Shown here: positions 34,600 to 43,879 of the stretch, piece by piece
Layout: every line of letters begins with the position of its first letter
Numbering within the stretch: position 1 is the first letter of the stretch
Assembly (NCBI RefSeq): GCF_947500075.1
Contig: NZ_CANMQS010000008.1
Location: 62,001-126,000, forward strand
From: an uncultured Sulfitobacter sp.
GTDB lineage: Bacteria > Pseudomonadota > Alphaproteobacteria > Rhodobacterales > Rhodobacteraceae
Reading direction: 5' to 3'
Length of the DNA stretch: 64,000 bases
The notes under the pieces: model-generated
Databases searched by the model: none
What the model was told of the DNA's origin: nothing
What the model saw: only the letters and a program-made list of their open reading frames with translations
Made by a program: the position numbers and the translations under genes

Positions 34600-35337
34600 C
34601 TACAACATGGCCATGCCGCCATTCACGTGCAAGGTCGTGCCCGTCAGATAGGCGGCTTCGTCACTTGCAAGGTACAGCGTGGCGGCTGCAATCTCTGCTG
34701 GTGTTCCCATCCGGCCAGCGGGAATTTGTTTCATGATTCCAGACTTTTGATCATCCGTCAGTTTGTCCGTCATCGCGGTGGCAATAAACCCCGGTGCAAT
34801 GGCATTCACGGTGATGCCACGGCTTGCAACCTCATAGGCAAGCGATTTTGACATCCCCACCATCCCCGCTTTGGAGGCGGCATAATTCGCCTGCCCCGGA
34901 TTGCCCGTGGCCCCGACAATGCTTGAGATGTTCACAATCCGGCCCCAACGCGCTTTCATCATCCCGCGCATCACGCCCTTGCACAGGCGAAACGTCGCCC
35001 CAAGGTTCACATCCAGCACAGAATCCCATTCCTCTTCCGACATCCGCATAAACAGATTGTCGCGGGTGATGCCCGCGTTGTTGACCAGAATATCAACTGA
35101 CCCCATCGCCTCAATCGCCTGGCCGGGCAGCGCGTTGACAGCGTCCATATCACTCAGGTTGCAGGGCAGTACATGGGCGCGGTCGCCAAGTTCCGCTGCC
35201 AGCGCCTCCAACGGCTCAATCCGCGTGCCGGACAGCCCCACCGCAGCACCCGCAGCATGCAAACTGCGCGCAATCTCTGCCCCGATGCCACCCGAGGCAC
35301 CGGTCACCAGTGCATTTTTCCCTGTCAGATCAAACAT
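34600..35337 (-). CDS. fabG: 3-oxoacyl-ACP reductase
   Basis: A 245-residue SDR enzyme reducing 3-oxoacyl-ACP with NADPH. Motifs: TGASGGIG (nucleotide site), NNAGITRDNLFMRM (FabG-typical), the catalytic serine in NISSIVGATGNPGQANYAASKAG (read in parts, with YxxxK), and the C-terminal YLTGTTLHVNGGMAML. Length and motifs are standard. It lies 21 bases after the ClpP-like gene and downstream of fabD, so fabD - unknown - fabG form one unit. Confidence 0.96.
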   Translation of the reverse strand: MFDLTGKNALVTGASGGIGAEIARSLHAAGAAVGLSGTRIEPLEALAAELGDRAHVLPCNLSDMDAVNALPGQAIEAMGSVDILVNNAGITRDNLFMRMSEEEWDSVLDVNLGATFRLCKGVMRGMMKARWGRIVNISSIVGATGNPGQANYAASKAGMVGMSKSLAYEVASRGITVNAIAPGFIATAMTDKLTDDQKSGIMKQIPAGRMGTPAEIAAATLYLASDEAAYLTGTTLHVNGGMAML

Positions 35338-35358
35338 ATCCCGTCCTTTGTTCTTTCA

Positions 35359-35937
35359 TTACTGCACAGCCTGCGTCAGCAGACCAAAGCGCGCGATTTC
35401 CGCCGCTGTCATCTCATGTATCCCGTCCGACGGAGCCGCCTGCAAGGTAAACCAGTAAAACGCATCGCTTCCGAGCATCTCCTGCGTATAGGCCACCGTG
35501 CTTTGATGCTCCGGCGCGCCGGGTGGATAATCCGTCGCCTCGCCAAACCCATCGGCCCAGGCGTGCACGCCAATCACCGCGCCCCGTTCCATCGTGCGTT
35601 GCCGCCCGGCCAGAAACAGATCGACCGCCCCAGAATAGATCTCGCTCTGCGCCGTCAGATGGGTGTTCAGCCCCCGATCCCGCAACGCATACCCCATGCG
35701 CAACACCGCCTCATCATCCAGTGATCCCGGCATATAGGTCTGCACAATCGTCGTGACCTGCGGGTTGGCATCCAGTGCCGCAAGGAAATTCGCAGGCGTA
35801 CGTGACGTCATCTCGCCACTCAGGAACAATGCCGTCCCCCGCACCTCAATCTCCGTCCGGTCAACTGCATTCTCCGCAATCGCACAGCCCCACAGAAGGG
35901 CTGCAACCAAAGCCAAAGCAGCAAACAACCGCATCAA
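35359..35937 (-). CDS. ClpP/crotonase-fold exported protein, possible lipoprotein
   Basis: A 192-residue protein with an N-terminal signal (residues 1-18) ending in LLWGC, a near-lipobox, so it may be a lipoprotein anchored at Cys18. The body resembles a ClpP-like fold: MPGSLDDEAVLRMGYALRDRG, then SEIYSGAVDLFLAGRQR, where the serine in IYSGA takes the nucleophile position, and VIGVHAWADG, where the histidine takes the catalytic position. This assignment is by pattern, not by a recognised family name. It overlaps fabD by four bases (ATGA) and is 21 bases from fabG, so it is embedded in a fatty acid operon. Confidence 0.7.
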   Translation of the reverse strand: MMRLFAALALVAALLWGCAIAENAVDRTEIEVRGTALFLSGEMTSRTPANFLAALDANPQVTTIVQTYMPGSLDDEAVLRMGYALRDRGLNTHLTAQSEIYSGAVDLFLAGRQRTMERGAVIGVHAWADGFGEATDYPPGAPEHQSTVAYTQEMLGSDAFYWFTLQAAPSDGIHEMTAAEIARFGLLTQAVQ

Positions 35938-36866
35938 GCGGCAACCACCGCCGCCACATCATCAGGCGAGCCCACCGCGCGGCAGGTGCTTTCCTTGGCA
36001 ATCCGCCGGATCATCCCCGACAGCGCCTTGCCGGCACCAATCTCCCAAAACTCCGTCACGCCCTGTGCCGCCATCCACTCAACCGAGGACCGCCAGCGCA
36101 CGCGCCCGGTGACCTGATCCACCAGCAAATCCCGTATGCGATCGGCGTCTGACACAGCTTCCGCCAGCACATTCGCCACCAGGGGCACGGCTGGTGCCTG
36201 CATCGTCACCTCTGCCAGGGCCTTGGCCATCTCATCCGCCGCAGGCTGCATCAACGCGCAATGGAACGGCGCGGACACGGGCAGTGGCAACGCGCGTTTG
36301 GCACCGGCTTCCTTCGCCAACACAACCGCCCGTTCAATCGCGGCCTTGCTGCCGGAGATCACGTTCTGCGTCGGATCATTCTCATTGGCCAACTGACAGA
36401 CCTCATCCCCCGCAGCCTCCTGCGCGACCTTGTCGACTGCATCGGCATCCAGCCCCAGCACGGCGGCCATCGCGCCCTGCCCCACAGGCACCGCCGCCTG
36501 CATCGCGCGTCCGCGCACCCGCAACAGCCGCGCGGTATCCGCCAGCGACAATGCGCCCGCCGCACAGAGCGCCGAATATTCTCCCAACGAATGCCCCGCC
36601 ACGAAAGACGCGCGGTCCAGACCAACCCCTTCGGCCTGCAACGCGGCCAAAGCCGCCATGGACGTCGCCATCAACGCAGGCTGTGCGTTCTCCGTCAGGG
36701 TCAGCGTCTCAATCTCACCTTCCCAGATCAGCGCAGACAGTTTCTCCCCCAGCGCCTCATCCACCTCATCAAAGACCGCACGGGCAGCGGGATACGCCTC
36801 TGCCAATGCCTGCCCCATACCGATGGTCTGCGCGCCCTGACCGGGAAAAACGAATGCGATGCTCAT
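35934..36866 (-). CDS. fabD: malonyl-CoA:ACP malonyltransferase
   Basis: A 310-residue enzyme loading malonyl groups onto ACP. The N-terminal FVFPGQGAQTIGMGQ, the catalytic serine in GHSLGEYSAL, and the catalytic histidine in SAPFHCALMQPA are all present. The start is MSIAFVFPGQ; the in-frame ATG at 37022 would add 52 residues that overlap the divergent promoter. The gene is divergent from the cytochrome b561 fusion across 139 bases, and its stop overlaps the start of the next gene by four bases. Confidence 0.95.
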   Translation of the reverse strand: MSIAFVFPGQGAQTIGMGQALAEAYPAARAVFDEVDEALGEKLSALIWEGEIETLTLTENAQPALMATSMAALAALQAEGVGLDRASFVAGHSLGEYSALCAAGALSLADTARLLRVRGRAMQAAVPVGQGAMAAVLGLDADAVDKVAQEAAGDEVCQLANENDPTQNVISGSKAAIERAVVLAKEAGAKRALPLPVSAPFHCALMQPAADEMAKALAEVTMQAPAVPLVANVLAEAVSDADRIRDLLVDQVTGRVRWRSSVEWMAAQGVTEFWEIGAGKALSGMIRRIAKESTCRAVGSPDDVAAVVAA

Positions 36867-37005
36867 GGATATCCTCGTGTGCTGTTTTCCAAGGCTTATC
36901 GCCTGCCCTGCGTGCAAACAAGGCCGCACATCCCCTCTGCGCAGATCGCCATTGTCCTCAGCCGCTGCGCCGTTACCTAATGCAGCACCAAAGACGGAGC
37001 ACCCC

Positions 37006-38220
37006 ATGGCCCTGACCAACACATCCGAACGCTACGGCGGCGTGACAAAAACCTTCCACTGGCTCACCGCACTGCTGATCCTGACGTTGCTGCCGCTGGG
37101 CTGGTACGCAAACCAGCTGCCCTATGAAACGGACACAGAGCTCGCCCGTAAAGCCTGGCTGTTCTCACTGCACAAAACCCTTGGTGTTGCGGCCTTTTTC
37201 ACCGCCGCCCTGCGCATCCTCTGGGCGCTGAGCCAGACCAAACCGGGGTTGCTCAACGCCGACAAACCGCTGGAGAGCCGTCTGGCCGAGGTCGTGCATT
37301 GGCTGCTCTATGGTGCATTGGTCATTGTGCCGCTCTCCGGCTGGATCGGTCACGCGGCGGCTTCGGGTTTTGCGCCCATCTGGTGGCCTTTGGGGCAAAA
37401 CCTGCCGCTGGTGCCGAAATCCGTTGAGATTGAGCATCTTGCCAGCGCGGTGCATTGGGTTTCCACCAAGATCCTGATCGCGTCGCTGCTGCTGCATATT
37501 GCTGGCGCCCTAAAGCACCACTTCGTTGACAACGACGCCACCTTGCGACGGATGTTGCCGGGCACACCGGGGCTGGGGCCATTGCCCAGACAAGACCACC
37601 CCAAATCCCCGCTCTTTGGCGCACTTGGCATCTGGATCGCAGCGATGTTTGTGGCCGCAGCCCTCGCCGGTGGCGACAAACACGACACTGCGGAGGCGGC
37701 TGTGGCCCTCGAAGACGTCGCCTCAGACTGGCAGGTCGAAGACGGCACCATTGAAATCACCGTCACACAATTCGGCAATGCCGTGAGCGGCACCTTCGCC
37801 GATTGGACCGCCGCCATCACTTTTGATGAAACGATCACGGACGGCCCTCTGGGCGATGTCACCACCACGGTGTCCATCTCCTCCCTCACGCTGGGGTCGG
37901 TCACGGATCAGGCCATGGGCGCGGACTTCTTTGATGCCGCCAACCACCCCACAGCAGTGTTCACCGCGCAGATCAAACCCGGTCAGGATGGCTTTATCGC
38001 CGAAGGCACGCTGACCATCAAAGACACCACAATGCCGCTAACCCTGCCCTTCTCGCTCAACATAGCGGACGACAAGGCAGAGATGGACGGCAGCCTGACC
38101 CTGAACCGGCTGGACTACAACGTCGGCACAAACATGCAGGACGAAAGCAGCCTCGCCTTTGCCGTCGATGTGGTGGTGAGGCTTACGGCAACCCGCGCGG
38201 CGGCAGAACCAGACAGCTGA
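37006..38220 (+). CDS. cytochrome b561-YceI fusion protein
   Basis: A 404-residue fusion. Residues about 1-185 are a four-helix di-haem cytochrome b561 (histidines in TFHWLTALL, SLHKTLG, VVHWLLYG and AVHWVSTKILI...LLLHIAGALKHH). After one further helix (about 200-215) comes a YceI lipid-binding beta-barrel (about 235-395, with TITFDETI-like strands and ADFFDAANHPTAVFTA). It may move electrons to or from a bound isoprenoid quinone. A free-standing YceI is encoded convergently next door. GGAG lies ahead of the start. Confidence 0.9.
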   Translation: MALTNTSERYGGVTKTFHWLTALLILTLLPLGWYANQLPYETDTELARKAWLFSLHKTLGVAAFFTAALRILWALSQTKPGLLNADKPLESRLAEVVHWLLYGALVIVPLSGWIGHAAASGFAPIWWPLGQNLPLVPKSVEIEHLASAVHWVSTKILIASLLLHIAGALKHHFVDNDATLRRMLPGTPGLGPLPRQDHPKSPLFGALGIWIAAMFVAAALAGGDKHDTAEAAVALEDVASDWQVEDGTIEITVTQFGNAVSGTFADWTAAITFDETITDGPLGDVTTTVSISSLTLGSVTDQAMGADFFDAANHPTAVFTAQIKPGQDGFIAEGTLTIKDTTMPLTLPFSLNIADDKAEMDGSLTLNRLDYNVGTNMQDESSLAFAVDVVVRLTATRAAAEPDS

Positions 38221-38225
38221 AACAA

Positions 38226-38257
38226 ACAGGCCGCCGGAGGGACCCCCGGCGGCCTGT
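38226..38257. terminator. bidirectional hairpin between the YceI genes
   Basis: ACAGGCCGCCGG (38226-38237) pairs perfectly with CCGGCGGCCTGT (38246-38257), a 12-bp very GC-rich stem with an 8-base loop. It lies six bases after the fusion gene and 22 before the end of the convergent yceI. No long T-run is present. Confidence 0.75.
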
Positions 38258-38279
38258 CAACTCTATCAAGAGGAACGGC

Positions 38280-38867
38280 CTATTCGGCCTTCATCGCCTC
38301 AACGGAAATGGTGACCTGCACTTCGTCACTGACGGCTGGCGCAAAGGCACCCACGTTGAAGTCGGACCGCATCAGCGTTGTCGTCGCATCAAACCCCATC
38401 CACGGCTTGCCCGCCATCGGATGATCGCCCACTTTGTTCAGCTTGGCGTCCAGAACAACAGACTTGGTCACGTCATTCATGCTCAGATCACCCGTGATCA
38501 GCGCCGTGTCGTCGCCCGTCACCTCAATGGAGGTCGACGTGAACGTCACCAGGTCGCCTTCGGCTGCACCAAAGAAGTCGTCAGACATGAAATGCCCCTC
38601 GCGTTGCTCCCAACCGGTGAACATCGACATCACCGGCATCGAAACTGTGACGGAGGACGCGGCAGGATTTGCCTCGTCAAACATGATCTCCCCTTCAAAG
38701 CCGGAAAACATGCCATAGGTGGTAGAGAACCCAAGGTGGTTGTAGTTGAAGACCACCTGGCTGTGGCTGGCATCCAGCACGAATTTCTCAGCCGCCGTGG
38801 CAGCAGTTGCACCCAGACCCATGGTCAGAGCGGTGGCAAACATGATGGTTTTGATCGGGGACGTCAT
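38280..38867 (-). CDS. YceI family periplasmic protein
   Basis: A 195-residue secreted YceI protein. A signal peptide (residues 1-26, GLGATAATA-AEKF) precedes the lipocalin-like barrel with ASHSQVVFNYNHLGFSTTYGMFSGF (read in parts) and EGHFMSDDFFGAAEGDLVTF. YceI proteins bind polyisoprenoids in the periplasm. The start is the ATG at 38867; a longer frame to 39065 would run into the neighbouring gene. It faces the b561-YceI fusion across a shared hairpin, and the two probably work together. Confidence 0.92.
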   Translation of the reverse strand: MTSPIKTIMFATALTMGLGATAATAAEKFVLDASHSQVVFNYNHLGFSTTYGMFSGFEGEIMFDEANPAASSVTVSMPVMSMFTGWEQREGHFMSDDFFGAAEGDLVTFTSTSIEVTGDDTALITGDLSMNDVTKSVVLDAKLNKVGDHPMAGKPWMGFDATTTLMRSDFNVGAFAPAVSDEVQVTISVEAMKAE

Positions 38868-39042
38868 TGGCAAAACTCCATTGTTGGTTTCAATGAAGTT
38901 ATCTGGGGTAAGCCTGTTCTCGATCAATCTCAAACAGACGAACAGACCCTGCGCGCTGATGAACACTGCGTGAGCGAATAAACTCCATTCTTGAGGGGTT
39001 CGCTGAATTGAAAGCCTGCGTGTTGGTTCTCGAACGCTGTGC

Positions 39043-39537
39043 TCAAAGCACCTTGCCGCTGTCACGCAGGCATGCGCTCAGCCTTGAGAAGACCTTTTGA
39101 TCCGTCAGTGTCACCTCAGCCATGAAGGCGCCACTGGCATCCCACAAACGCACGTGCGGCCCTTCAAGCTCAACATGCGCCAGATCATCGAAGGCGCAGC
39201 GCTCCAGCACCTGCGGTGCCTCCAGTTGCGACGCGCGCACCAGACGCACCTCACGACGGATGGTGTCGATCTCTATGTGCGGGGCCAGCTGGGGCGCGCC
39301 GGATTGCAGCAAACCGATGCCAAGAAATCCGGCCACAATCGACAACAACAGCTTGAACAGCAGCAATTCGCTTTCAAAGCTCGATCCGGGCAACAGCCAA
39401 AGCCCGAAGGCAACAACAATGAACGCCACCCCGAACAGACGTTGCAGTCCGCGCAGCATCAACCGTCCCCCATCCAGCATGCGTACAGGCTGTGCGGCAG
39501 TCAGGTCGGCATCCGGCAATTGGGCAGTGGAGGTCAT
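39043..39537 (-). CDS. hypothetical membrane protein with two helices
   Basis: A 164-residue protein. The N-terminus is cytoplasmic, two hydrophobic helices lie at about 34-52 (LFGVAFIVVAFGLWLLPG) and 60-78 (LLLFKLLLSIVAGFLGIGL), and a soluble C-terminal half of about 80 residues is beta-rich (IEIDTIRREVRLVRA, HVELEGPHVRLWDA). I know no function; this architecture, a helical hairpin with a PH-like tail, occurs in other Rhodobacteraceae hypotheticals. It lies 175 bases upstream of yceI on the same strand. Confidence 0.75.
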   Translation of the reverse strand: MTSTAQLPDADLTAAQPVRMLDGGRLMLRGLQRLFGVAFIVVAFGLWLLPGSSFESELLLFKLLLSIVAGFLGIGLLQSGAPQLAPHIEIDTIRREVRLVRASQLEAPQVLERCAFDDLAHVELEGPHVRLWDASGAFMAEVTLTDQKVFSRLSACLRDSGKVL

Positions 39538-39838
39538 CGGGTTTCACTCTGGTTAACAACTGTTACCAAAGACCTGACCGACAAAGACGCCCAAAAAAGG
39601 GCAACCCCGCGGCGCAACGGGGACGATGTGAGAAATTCAGCGTGCCTTGACAAAGAACAATTGCAAAATGCCCGGCGAACGCCTATCGCTGCCGGCATGG
39701 TCCGGCCACCAGCCGCTCGCAGGCGTATGCCCATGGTGAAGTGCCGAAACGACAATCTGACCCTTTCAAACGTTCCCGCGTGACAGGTCAATGCGAGCCC
39801 CTCTTCCCGTCGCGGAACATCTGAAAAGAGGTTACGAG
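39538..39838. other. 301-base divergent gap
   Basis: This gap between the two-helix membrane protein and the MATE gene must hold both promoters. A GC hairpin, ACCCCG-N8-CGGGG, lies near 39604-39622, and TTGACA at 39647-39652 could be a -35 element, but no good -10 follows at 17 bases. I see no convincing gene; an open frame on the minus strand has unnatural composition. Confidence 0.4.
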
Positions 39839-41215
39839 ATGTCCCAAACCAACACCTTCACACATGGCCCGCTGGGCCAGATCTATCTGAAAACCGCCCT
39901 GCCCATCATCTTCGTGATGGGCATGAACGGCCTCCTGACACTGGTCGATGCCATCTTTCTTGGCCGCTACGTGGGGCCAGATGCGCTCAGCGCGGTCACG
40001 TTGATTTTCCCGCTCTACATGCTGATCGTGGCGCTGGCGACGCTGGTCTCCAACGGCATGTCAAGCATTCTGGCCCGCCACCTTGGCGCAGAAGACGGCC
40101 CCGCCGCCCGCGCGACATTTGCTGGCGCACACGGCATGGCGCTGTTCGTCAGTGCAATGCTGATCGTCGGGTATCTGCTGATCGGCGCGCCCCTGTCGCT
40201 GGCGCTCGCATCCGGCTCGGAACCATTGGCGGAGATGGCGCAGACCTATCTGTCGATCACCGCGTACATGTCCCCACTGGCTTTCGTGCTGGCCGTCAAC
40301 TCCGACGCGCTGCGCAACGAAGGGCGCGTGGGCTTCATGGCGGCGATGAGCCTGCTGGTGGCACTGTCCAACATCGCCTTCAACTACGTGCTGATCGCGT
40401 GGTTCAACATGGGCGTTGCGGGGTCCGCCTACGGCACGGCACTGGCGCAACTGCTCGCCCTGTCGATCATCATGGGCTACCGGTTCAGCGGTCGGGCACA
40501 GCTGCATCCCGGCGCTGTCTTGCAGTTTTCCCTGTTGCACGGATGGGGTCGCATTCTGGCGCTGGGTGCACCGCAAAGCCTGAACTTCATCGGCATTGCC
40601 CTTGGCACCACGGCCGTGATTGTTGCCCTGCAAATGCTGGACCAGCCGGGGTATGAAACGACCATTTCGGCCTACGGCATGGTGACGCGGGTGCTGACCT
40701 TCGGGTTCCTGCCGCTTCTGGGGTTGACCCATGCGGTGCAATCCATCGTCGGCAATAACTACGGCGCGCAAAGCTGGGCGCGCTCGGATCAGGGCCTGCG
40801 GATCGGGATCGCCATCGCCTTTGTCTATTGCGTCGTGGTGCAGGCCGCGCTCAGCCTGTTCCCAAGGGCCATCGGGCTGTGGTTTGTCGATGACCCGGAC
40901 GTGATCGACGCCTTTGTCCGCATCCTGCCGCTGACGGTACTGATGCTGTGGCTCGCCGGGCCGATGATCATGATTGCCACGTATTTTCAGGCCATCGGCA
41001 ACGCCTCGCGCGCGGCGATCCTAGGGCTGACCAAACCCTATGCCTTCGCGCTGCCGCTGACGTTTATCCTGCCGCTGTTCTGGGGCGAAACGGGCATCTG
41101 GCTGGCGGGGCCTGTGGCGGAAGTCCTCATGGCGGCGCTGACCGCCATCGTCCTGATGCAAAGCGCCCGTGCCCTGAACCTGCGGCGCGGATTGTTCACC
41201 GCGCCTGCAACCTGA
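39839..41215 (+). CDS. MATE family efflux transporter
   Basis: A 458-residue protein with twelve hydrophobic segments in two related halves, characteristic of MATE multidrug/sodium antiporters. The first half opens with TALPIIFVMGMNGLLTLVDAIFLGRYVG in segments; the second half has GAPQSLNFIGIALGTTAV and the loop VGNNYGAQSW, which mirrors the GAxDG-type loop LGAEDGPAARATF of the first half. I start at 39839, which has GAGG six bases upstream. Substrates are unknown. Confidence 0.92.
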   Translation: MSQTNTFTHGPLGQIYLKTALPIIFVMGMNGLLTLVDAIFLGRYVGPDALSAVTLIFPLYMLIVALATLVSNGMSSILARHLGAEDGPAARATFAGAHGMALFVSAMLIVGYLLIGAPLSLALASGSEPLAEMAQTYLSITAYMSPLAFVLAVNSDALRNEGRVGFMAAMSLLVALSNIAFNYVLIAWFNMGVAGSAYGTALAQLLALSIIMGYRFSGRAQLHPGAVLQFSLLHGWGRILALGAPQSLNFIGIALGTTAVIVALQMLDQPGYETTISAYGMVTRVLTFGFLPLLGLTHAVQSIVGNNYGAQSWARSDQGLRIGIAIAFVYCVVVQAALSLFPRAIGLWFVDDPDVIDAFVRILPLTVLMLWLAGPMIMIATYFQAIGNASRAAILGLTKPYAFALPLTFILPLFWGETGIWLAGPVAEVLMAALTAIVLMQSARALNLRRGLFTAPAT

Positions 41216-41371
41216 ACCGAAAGGCGCGCGGCACCCCTTGTTCCGCGCGCCAAACCGTGTATACGGCCCCTTCCTTTGCAAGATACATGAACCGCGCAGT
41301 CTCTCGTGGTGGGGCCGCAAAGGATGATCGCCCTGCCTATGAAATGCGCCTTGATATAAATAGGAGACCGC

Positions 41372-41725
41372 ATGCCGCTGTATGAGCATGTTATGATCGC
41401 GCGTCAGGATCTGTCCAACACGCAAGCCGAGGGGCTGATCGAACACTTTGGTGCCGTCCTGTCCGACAACGGTGGGAAACTCGTGGATCACGAGTATTGG
41501 GGCGTCAAGACGATGGCCTACAAGATCAACAAGAACCGCAAGGGCCACTACGCCTTCCTGCGCTCGGATGCACCTGCTCCGGCCGTTCAGGAAATGGAAC
41601 GCCTGATGCGCCTGCATGACGACGTGATGCGCGTTCTGACCATCAAGGTCGACGATCACGCCGAACTGCCTTCCGTGCAGATGCAGAAACGCGACGAACG
41701 GCCTGACCGCCGTGAGCGCCGTTGA
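41372..41725 (+). CDS. rpsF: 30S ribosomal protein S6
   Basis: A 117-residue small-subunit protein that binds the central domain of 16S rRNA together with S18. It has YEHVMIARQDLSNTQAEGL at the start, the central KTMAYKINKNRKGHYAFL, and a charged C-terminal tail (QKRDERPDRRERR). GGAGA precedes the start, and TATAAATA lies just upstream. It heads the rpsF-rpsR-rplI operon (gaps 29 and 11 bases), an order conserved across bacteria. Confidence 0.97.
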   Translation: MPLYEHVMIARQDLSNTQAEGLIEHFGAVLSDNGGKLVDHEYWGVKTMAYKINKNRKGHYAFLRSDAPAPAVQEMERLMRLHDDVMRVLTIKVDDHAELPSVQMQKRDERPDRRERR

Positions 41726-41754
41726 TCTTTAGCTTGAAGAAAGGACACTAAACC

Positions 41755-41982
41755 ATGGCTGCAAAACCATTTTTCCGCCGTCGCAAGGTCTGCCCCTTCT
41801 CGGGCGACAATGCACCCAAGATTGATTACAAGGACACGCGCCTGCTGCAACGCTACATCTCTGAGCGTGGCAAGATCGTGCCTTCCCGTATCACCGCAGT
41901 CTCTGCGAAAAAGCAGCGTGAACTGGCCCGTGCCATCAAACGCGCCCGCTTCCTCGCGCTGCTGCCCTACGCCGTCAAGTAA
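41755..41982 (+). CDS. rpsR: 30S ribosomal protein S18
   Basis: A 75-residue basic ribosomal protein, partner of S6. Typical sequence is visible: [22 protein letters not shown], then [21 protein letters not shown] and the end [19 protein letters not shown]. The cysteine in RKVCPFSG is the single zinc-ligand remnant seen in many S18 proteins. Central gene of the rpsF operon. Confidence 0.97.
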   Translation: MAAKPFFRRRKVCPFSGDNAPKIDYKDTRLLQRYISERGKIVPSRITAVSAKKQRELARAIKRARFLALLPYAVK

Positions 41983-41993
41983 GGAGAAAGCAC

Positions 41994-42638
41994 ATGCAAG
42001 TTATCCTTCTGCAACGCGTGGCCAAACTGGGCCAGATGGGCGAAGTAGTCGACGTCAAACCTGGCTTTGCGCGCAACTACCTGTTGCCACAGGGCAAGGC
42101 GCTGTCTGCGTCCAAAGCCAACATCGAAGCATTCGAGGGCCGCAAGGCCCAGCTTGAGGCACAAAACCTCGAGACCAAGAAAGAAGCCGACAAGATGGCT
42201 GATACCCTCAACGGTCAGCAGTTCATCGTGATTCGCTCCGCCTCTGACGCGGGCGCGCTTTATGGCTCCGTCACCACCCGTGACGCGGCCGATGCGGCAA
42301 CCGAAGCTGGTTTCACCGTCGACCGCAAACAGGTCGTGCTGACCGCGCCCATCAAAGAGCTGGGCCTGCACGACGTGGCCGTGGTGCTGCACCCCGAGGT
42401 CGAAGCCACCATTCAGCTGAACGTTGCACGTTCACCCGAAGAGGCAGAGCTTCAGGCATCCGGCAAATCCATCCAGGAGCTGGCTGCGGAAGAAGAAGCC
42501 GCCGCTGACTTCGAGATTGCCGAACTGTTTGACGACATCGGTGCCGCTGCGTCCGAGGACGAAGACCTGGCCGAAGCTGTCGAGAGCCCCTCCGATGATG
42601 AGGCCGCAGGCGACGAAGAAGAGACGCCCGCAAGCTAA
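41994..42638 (+). CDS. rplI: 50S ribosomal protein L9 with long acidic tail
   Basis: A 214-residue protein. Residues 1-150 are a complete L9: the N-terminal rRNA-binding domain ([31 protein letters not shown] in parts), the long connecting helix, and the C-terminal domain ([13 protein letters not shown]...[19 protein letters not shown]). About 60 more residues form an acidic, Glu/Asp/Ala-rich tail ([13 protein letters not shown] ... DEEETPAS) absent from E. coli L9, which is 149 residues. Similar tails occur in other Rhodobacterales. It ends the operon, 23 bases before a terminator. Confidence 0.96.
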   Translation: MQVILLQRVAKLGQMGEVVDVKPGFARNYLLPQGKALSASKANIEAFEGRKAQLEAQNLETKKEADKMADTLNGQQFIVIRSASDAGALYGSVTTRDAADAATEAGFTVDRKQVVLTAPIKELGLHDVAVVLHPEVEATIQLNVARSPEEAELQASGKSIQELAAEEEAAADFEIAELFDDIGAAASEDEDLAEAVESPSDDEAAGDEEETPAS

Positions 42639-42661
42639 GGCGTCCACCATCTAAAACATTG

Positions 42662-42693
42662 AAAACGCCGCGCATCTCATGTGCGGCGTTTTT
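42662..42693 (+). terminator. terminator after rplI
   Basis: AAAACGCCGC (42662-42671) pairs with GCGGCGTTTT (42683-42692) around 11 bases, followed by T and C. It lies 23 bases after rplI, between convergent genes, and could also serve the YbdK-type ligase gene from the other side. Confidence 0.85.
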
Positions 42694-42745
42694 CGTTGGC
42701 ACCTTCGGCGCCACGGTGCCGGCCCACCACCCGCGCACCGCACCG

Positions 42746-43879
42746 TCACACCCCCTCGCTGAACTCCGCGACCAGAGAGCGCACCACATCTTTCAGCGCC
42801 GCGTCCGTGTCGCGCCCCTGCGCAATCGCAGCGTCAAACACAGCCGCCTGTCGCTGCGAGCTTGTCCCGTCCCGCAGGATATTGCGCGCGCTTTCCACCT
42901 CCGCAGCGCATCCCAATGCAACAGCATGTGGCAAAACCAGATCGATCATCTCTTCCAGGATGTCCTCAAACGGCACAATCTGCCCGATGCCGAAGTCGAT
43001 CAGTCCCGCCGTCGGCCCATAGCGCTGCGCGCGCCATCGGTTTTCCTCAATCAAAAACCGCTCATACAACCGCCACCGCTGGTTCTTGCGACTTAACTCA
43101 TGGAGCATTCTGAAAATACTCTGCGTCAGTGCAGCAACGGCAATGGCATGATCAATCTTTGGCATCACGTCACAAATGCGCGATTCCAGCGTGGGAAAGC
43201 GCGCGGACGGACGCACATCCCACCAGAGTTTGCTGGCATCCTCGACAATTTCGGCATCAATGATCGTCTGAATGGACCGGCGATACTCCGAAAAGCTGGA
43301 AAACAGCGGCGGCAGCCCGGTACGCGGCAGATTGTCAAACACACTCAAGCGGTAGGAATGAAGCCCCGTGTGCCGCCCTTCCCAAAACGGGGATGACGTC
43401 GACAGCGCCAGCAGATGCGGCACGAAATAGGAAAACTGGCCCAGCAGATCGACCCGCATGTCGTCATCATCAATCCCCACATGCACATGCATGCCGCAGA
43501 TCAACATGCGCCGCGCCACCCCCGCCAGATCCTTCTCAAGCGTCTGATATCGCTCCTTGTCTGTGAACTTCTGCTCCTGCCATGCCGCAAACGGATGGGT
43601 CGAGGCTGCGATGGGTTCAAACCCGAAGTCATTGCAAACCTCTTTCACCGACCGTCTGAGATTGGCAAGGTCCTCACGTGCCTCTGCGATCGTCGCACTG
43701 ACGCCCGTGCCCACTTCCACCTGACATCTGAGGAACTCAGGGCTGACCTTCTTTCCCATCTTCCGGATACAGGCGTCCATCAGCGCCTGCGGCGCCGCCA
43801 CAAGATCGAGCGTCTCTGCATCGACAATCAGATATTCTTCCTCGACACCAAGGGTGAATGATGGGGATGTACGCGCCAT
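42746..43879 (-). CDS. carboxylate-amine ligase, YbdK/GCS2 type
   Basis: A 377-residue member of the GCS2 glutamate-cysteine-ligase-like family. Diagnostic segments are [13 protein letters not shown] (metal-binding glutamates, near residue 10), CGMHVHVGI with the conserved His, [16 protein letters not shown] and [19 protein letters not shown]. Family members such as YbdK show only weak gamma-glutamylcysteine activity, so the true substrate is unclear. Length matches (E. coli YbdK 372). It is convergent with the ribosomal operon. Confidence 0.9.
   Translation of the reverse strand: MARTSPSFTLGVEEEYLIVDAETLDLVAAPQALMDACIRKMGKKVSPEFLRCQVEVGTGVSATIAEAREDLANLRRSVKEVCNDFGFEPIAASTHPFAAWQEQKFTDKERYQTLEKDLAGVARRMLICGMHVHVGIDDDDMRVDLLGQFSYFVPHLLALSTSSPFWEGRHTGLHSYRLSVFDNLPRTGLPPLFSSFSEYRRSIQTIIDAEIVEDASKLWWDVRPSARFPTLESRICDVMPKIDHAIAVAALTQSIFRMLHELSRKNQRWRLYERFLIEENRWRAQRYGPTAGLIDFGIGQIVPFEDILEEMIDLVLPHAVALGCAAEVESARNILRDGTSSQRQAAVFDAAIAQGRDTDAALKDVVRSLVAEFSEGV

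Noticed and set aside
26603-36866. Complete prophage or functional GTA
   Set aside because: No capsid, portal, protease, tail-tube, tape-measure, lysis or integrase gene is present; only g1, the terminase-g15 chimera and the DUF7742 gene remain.
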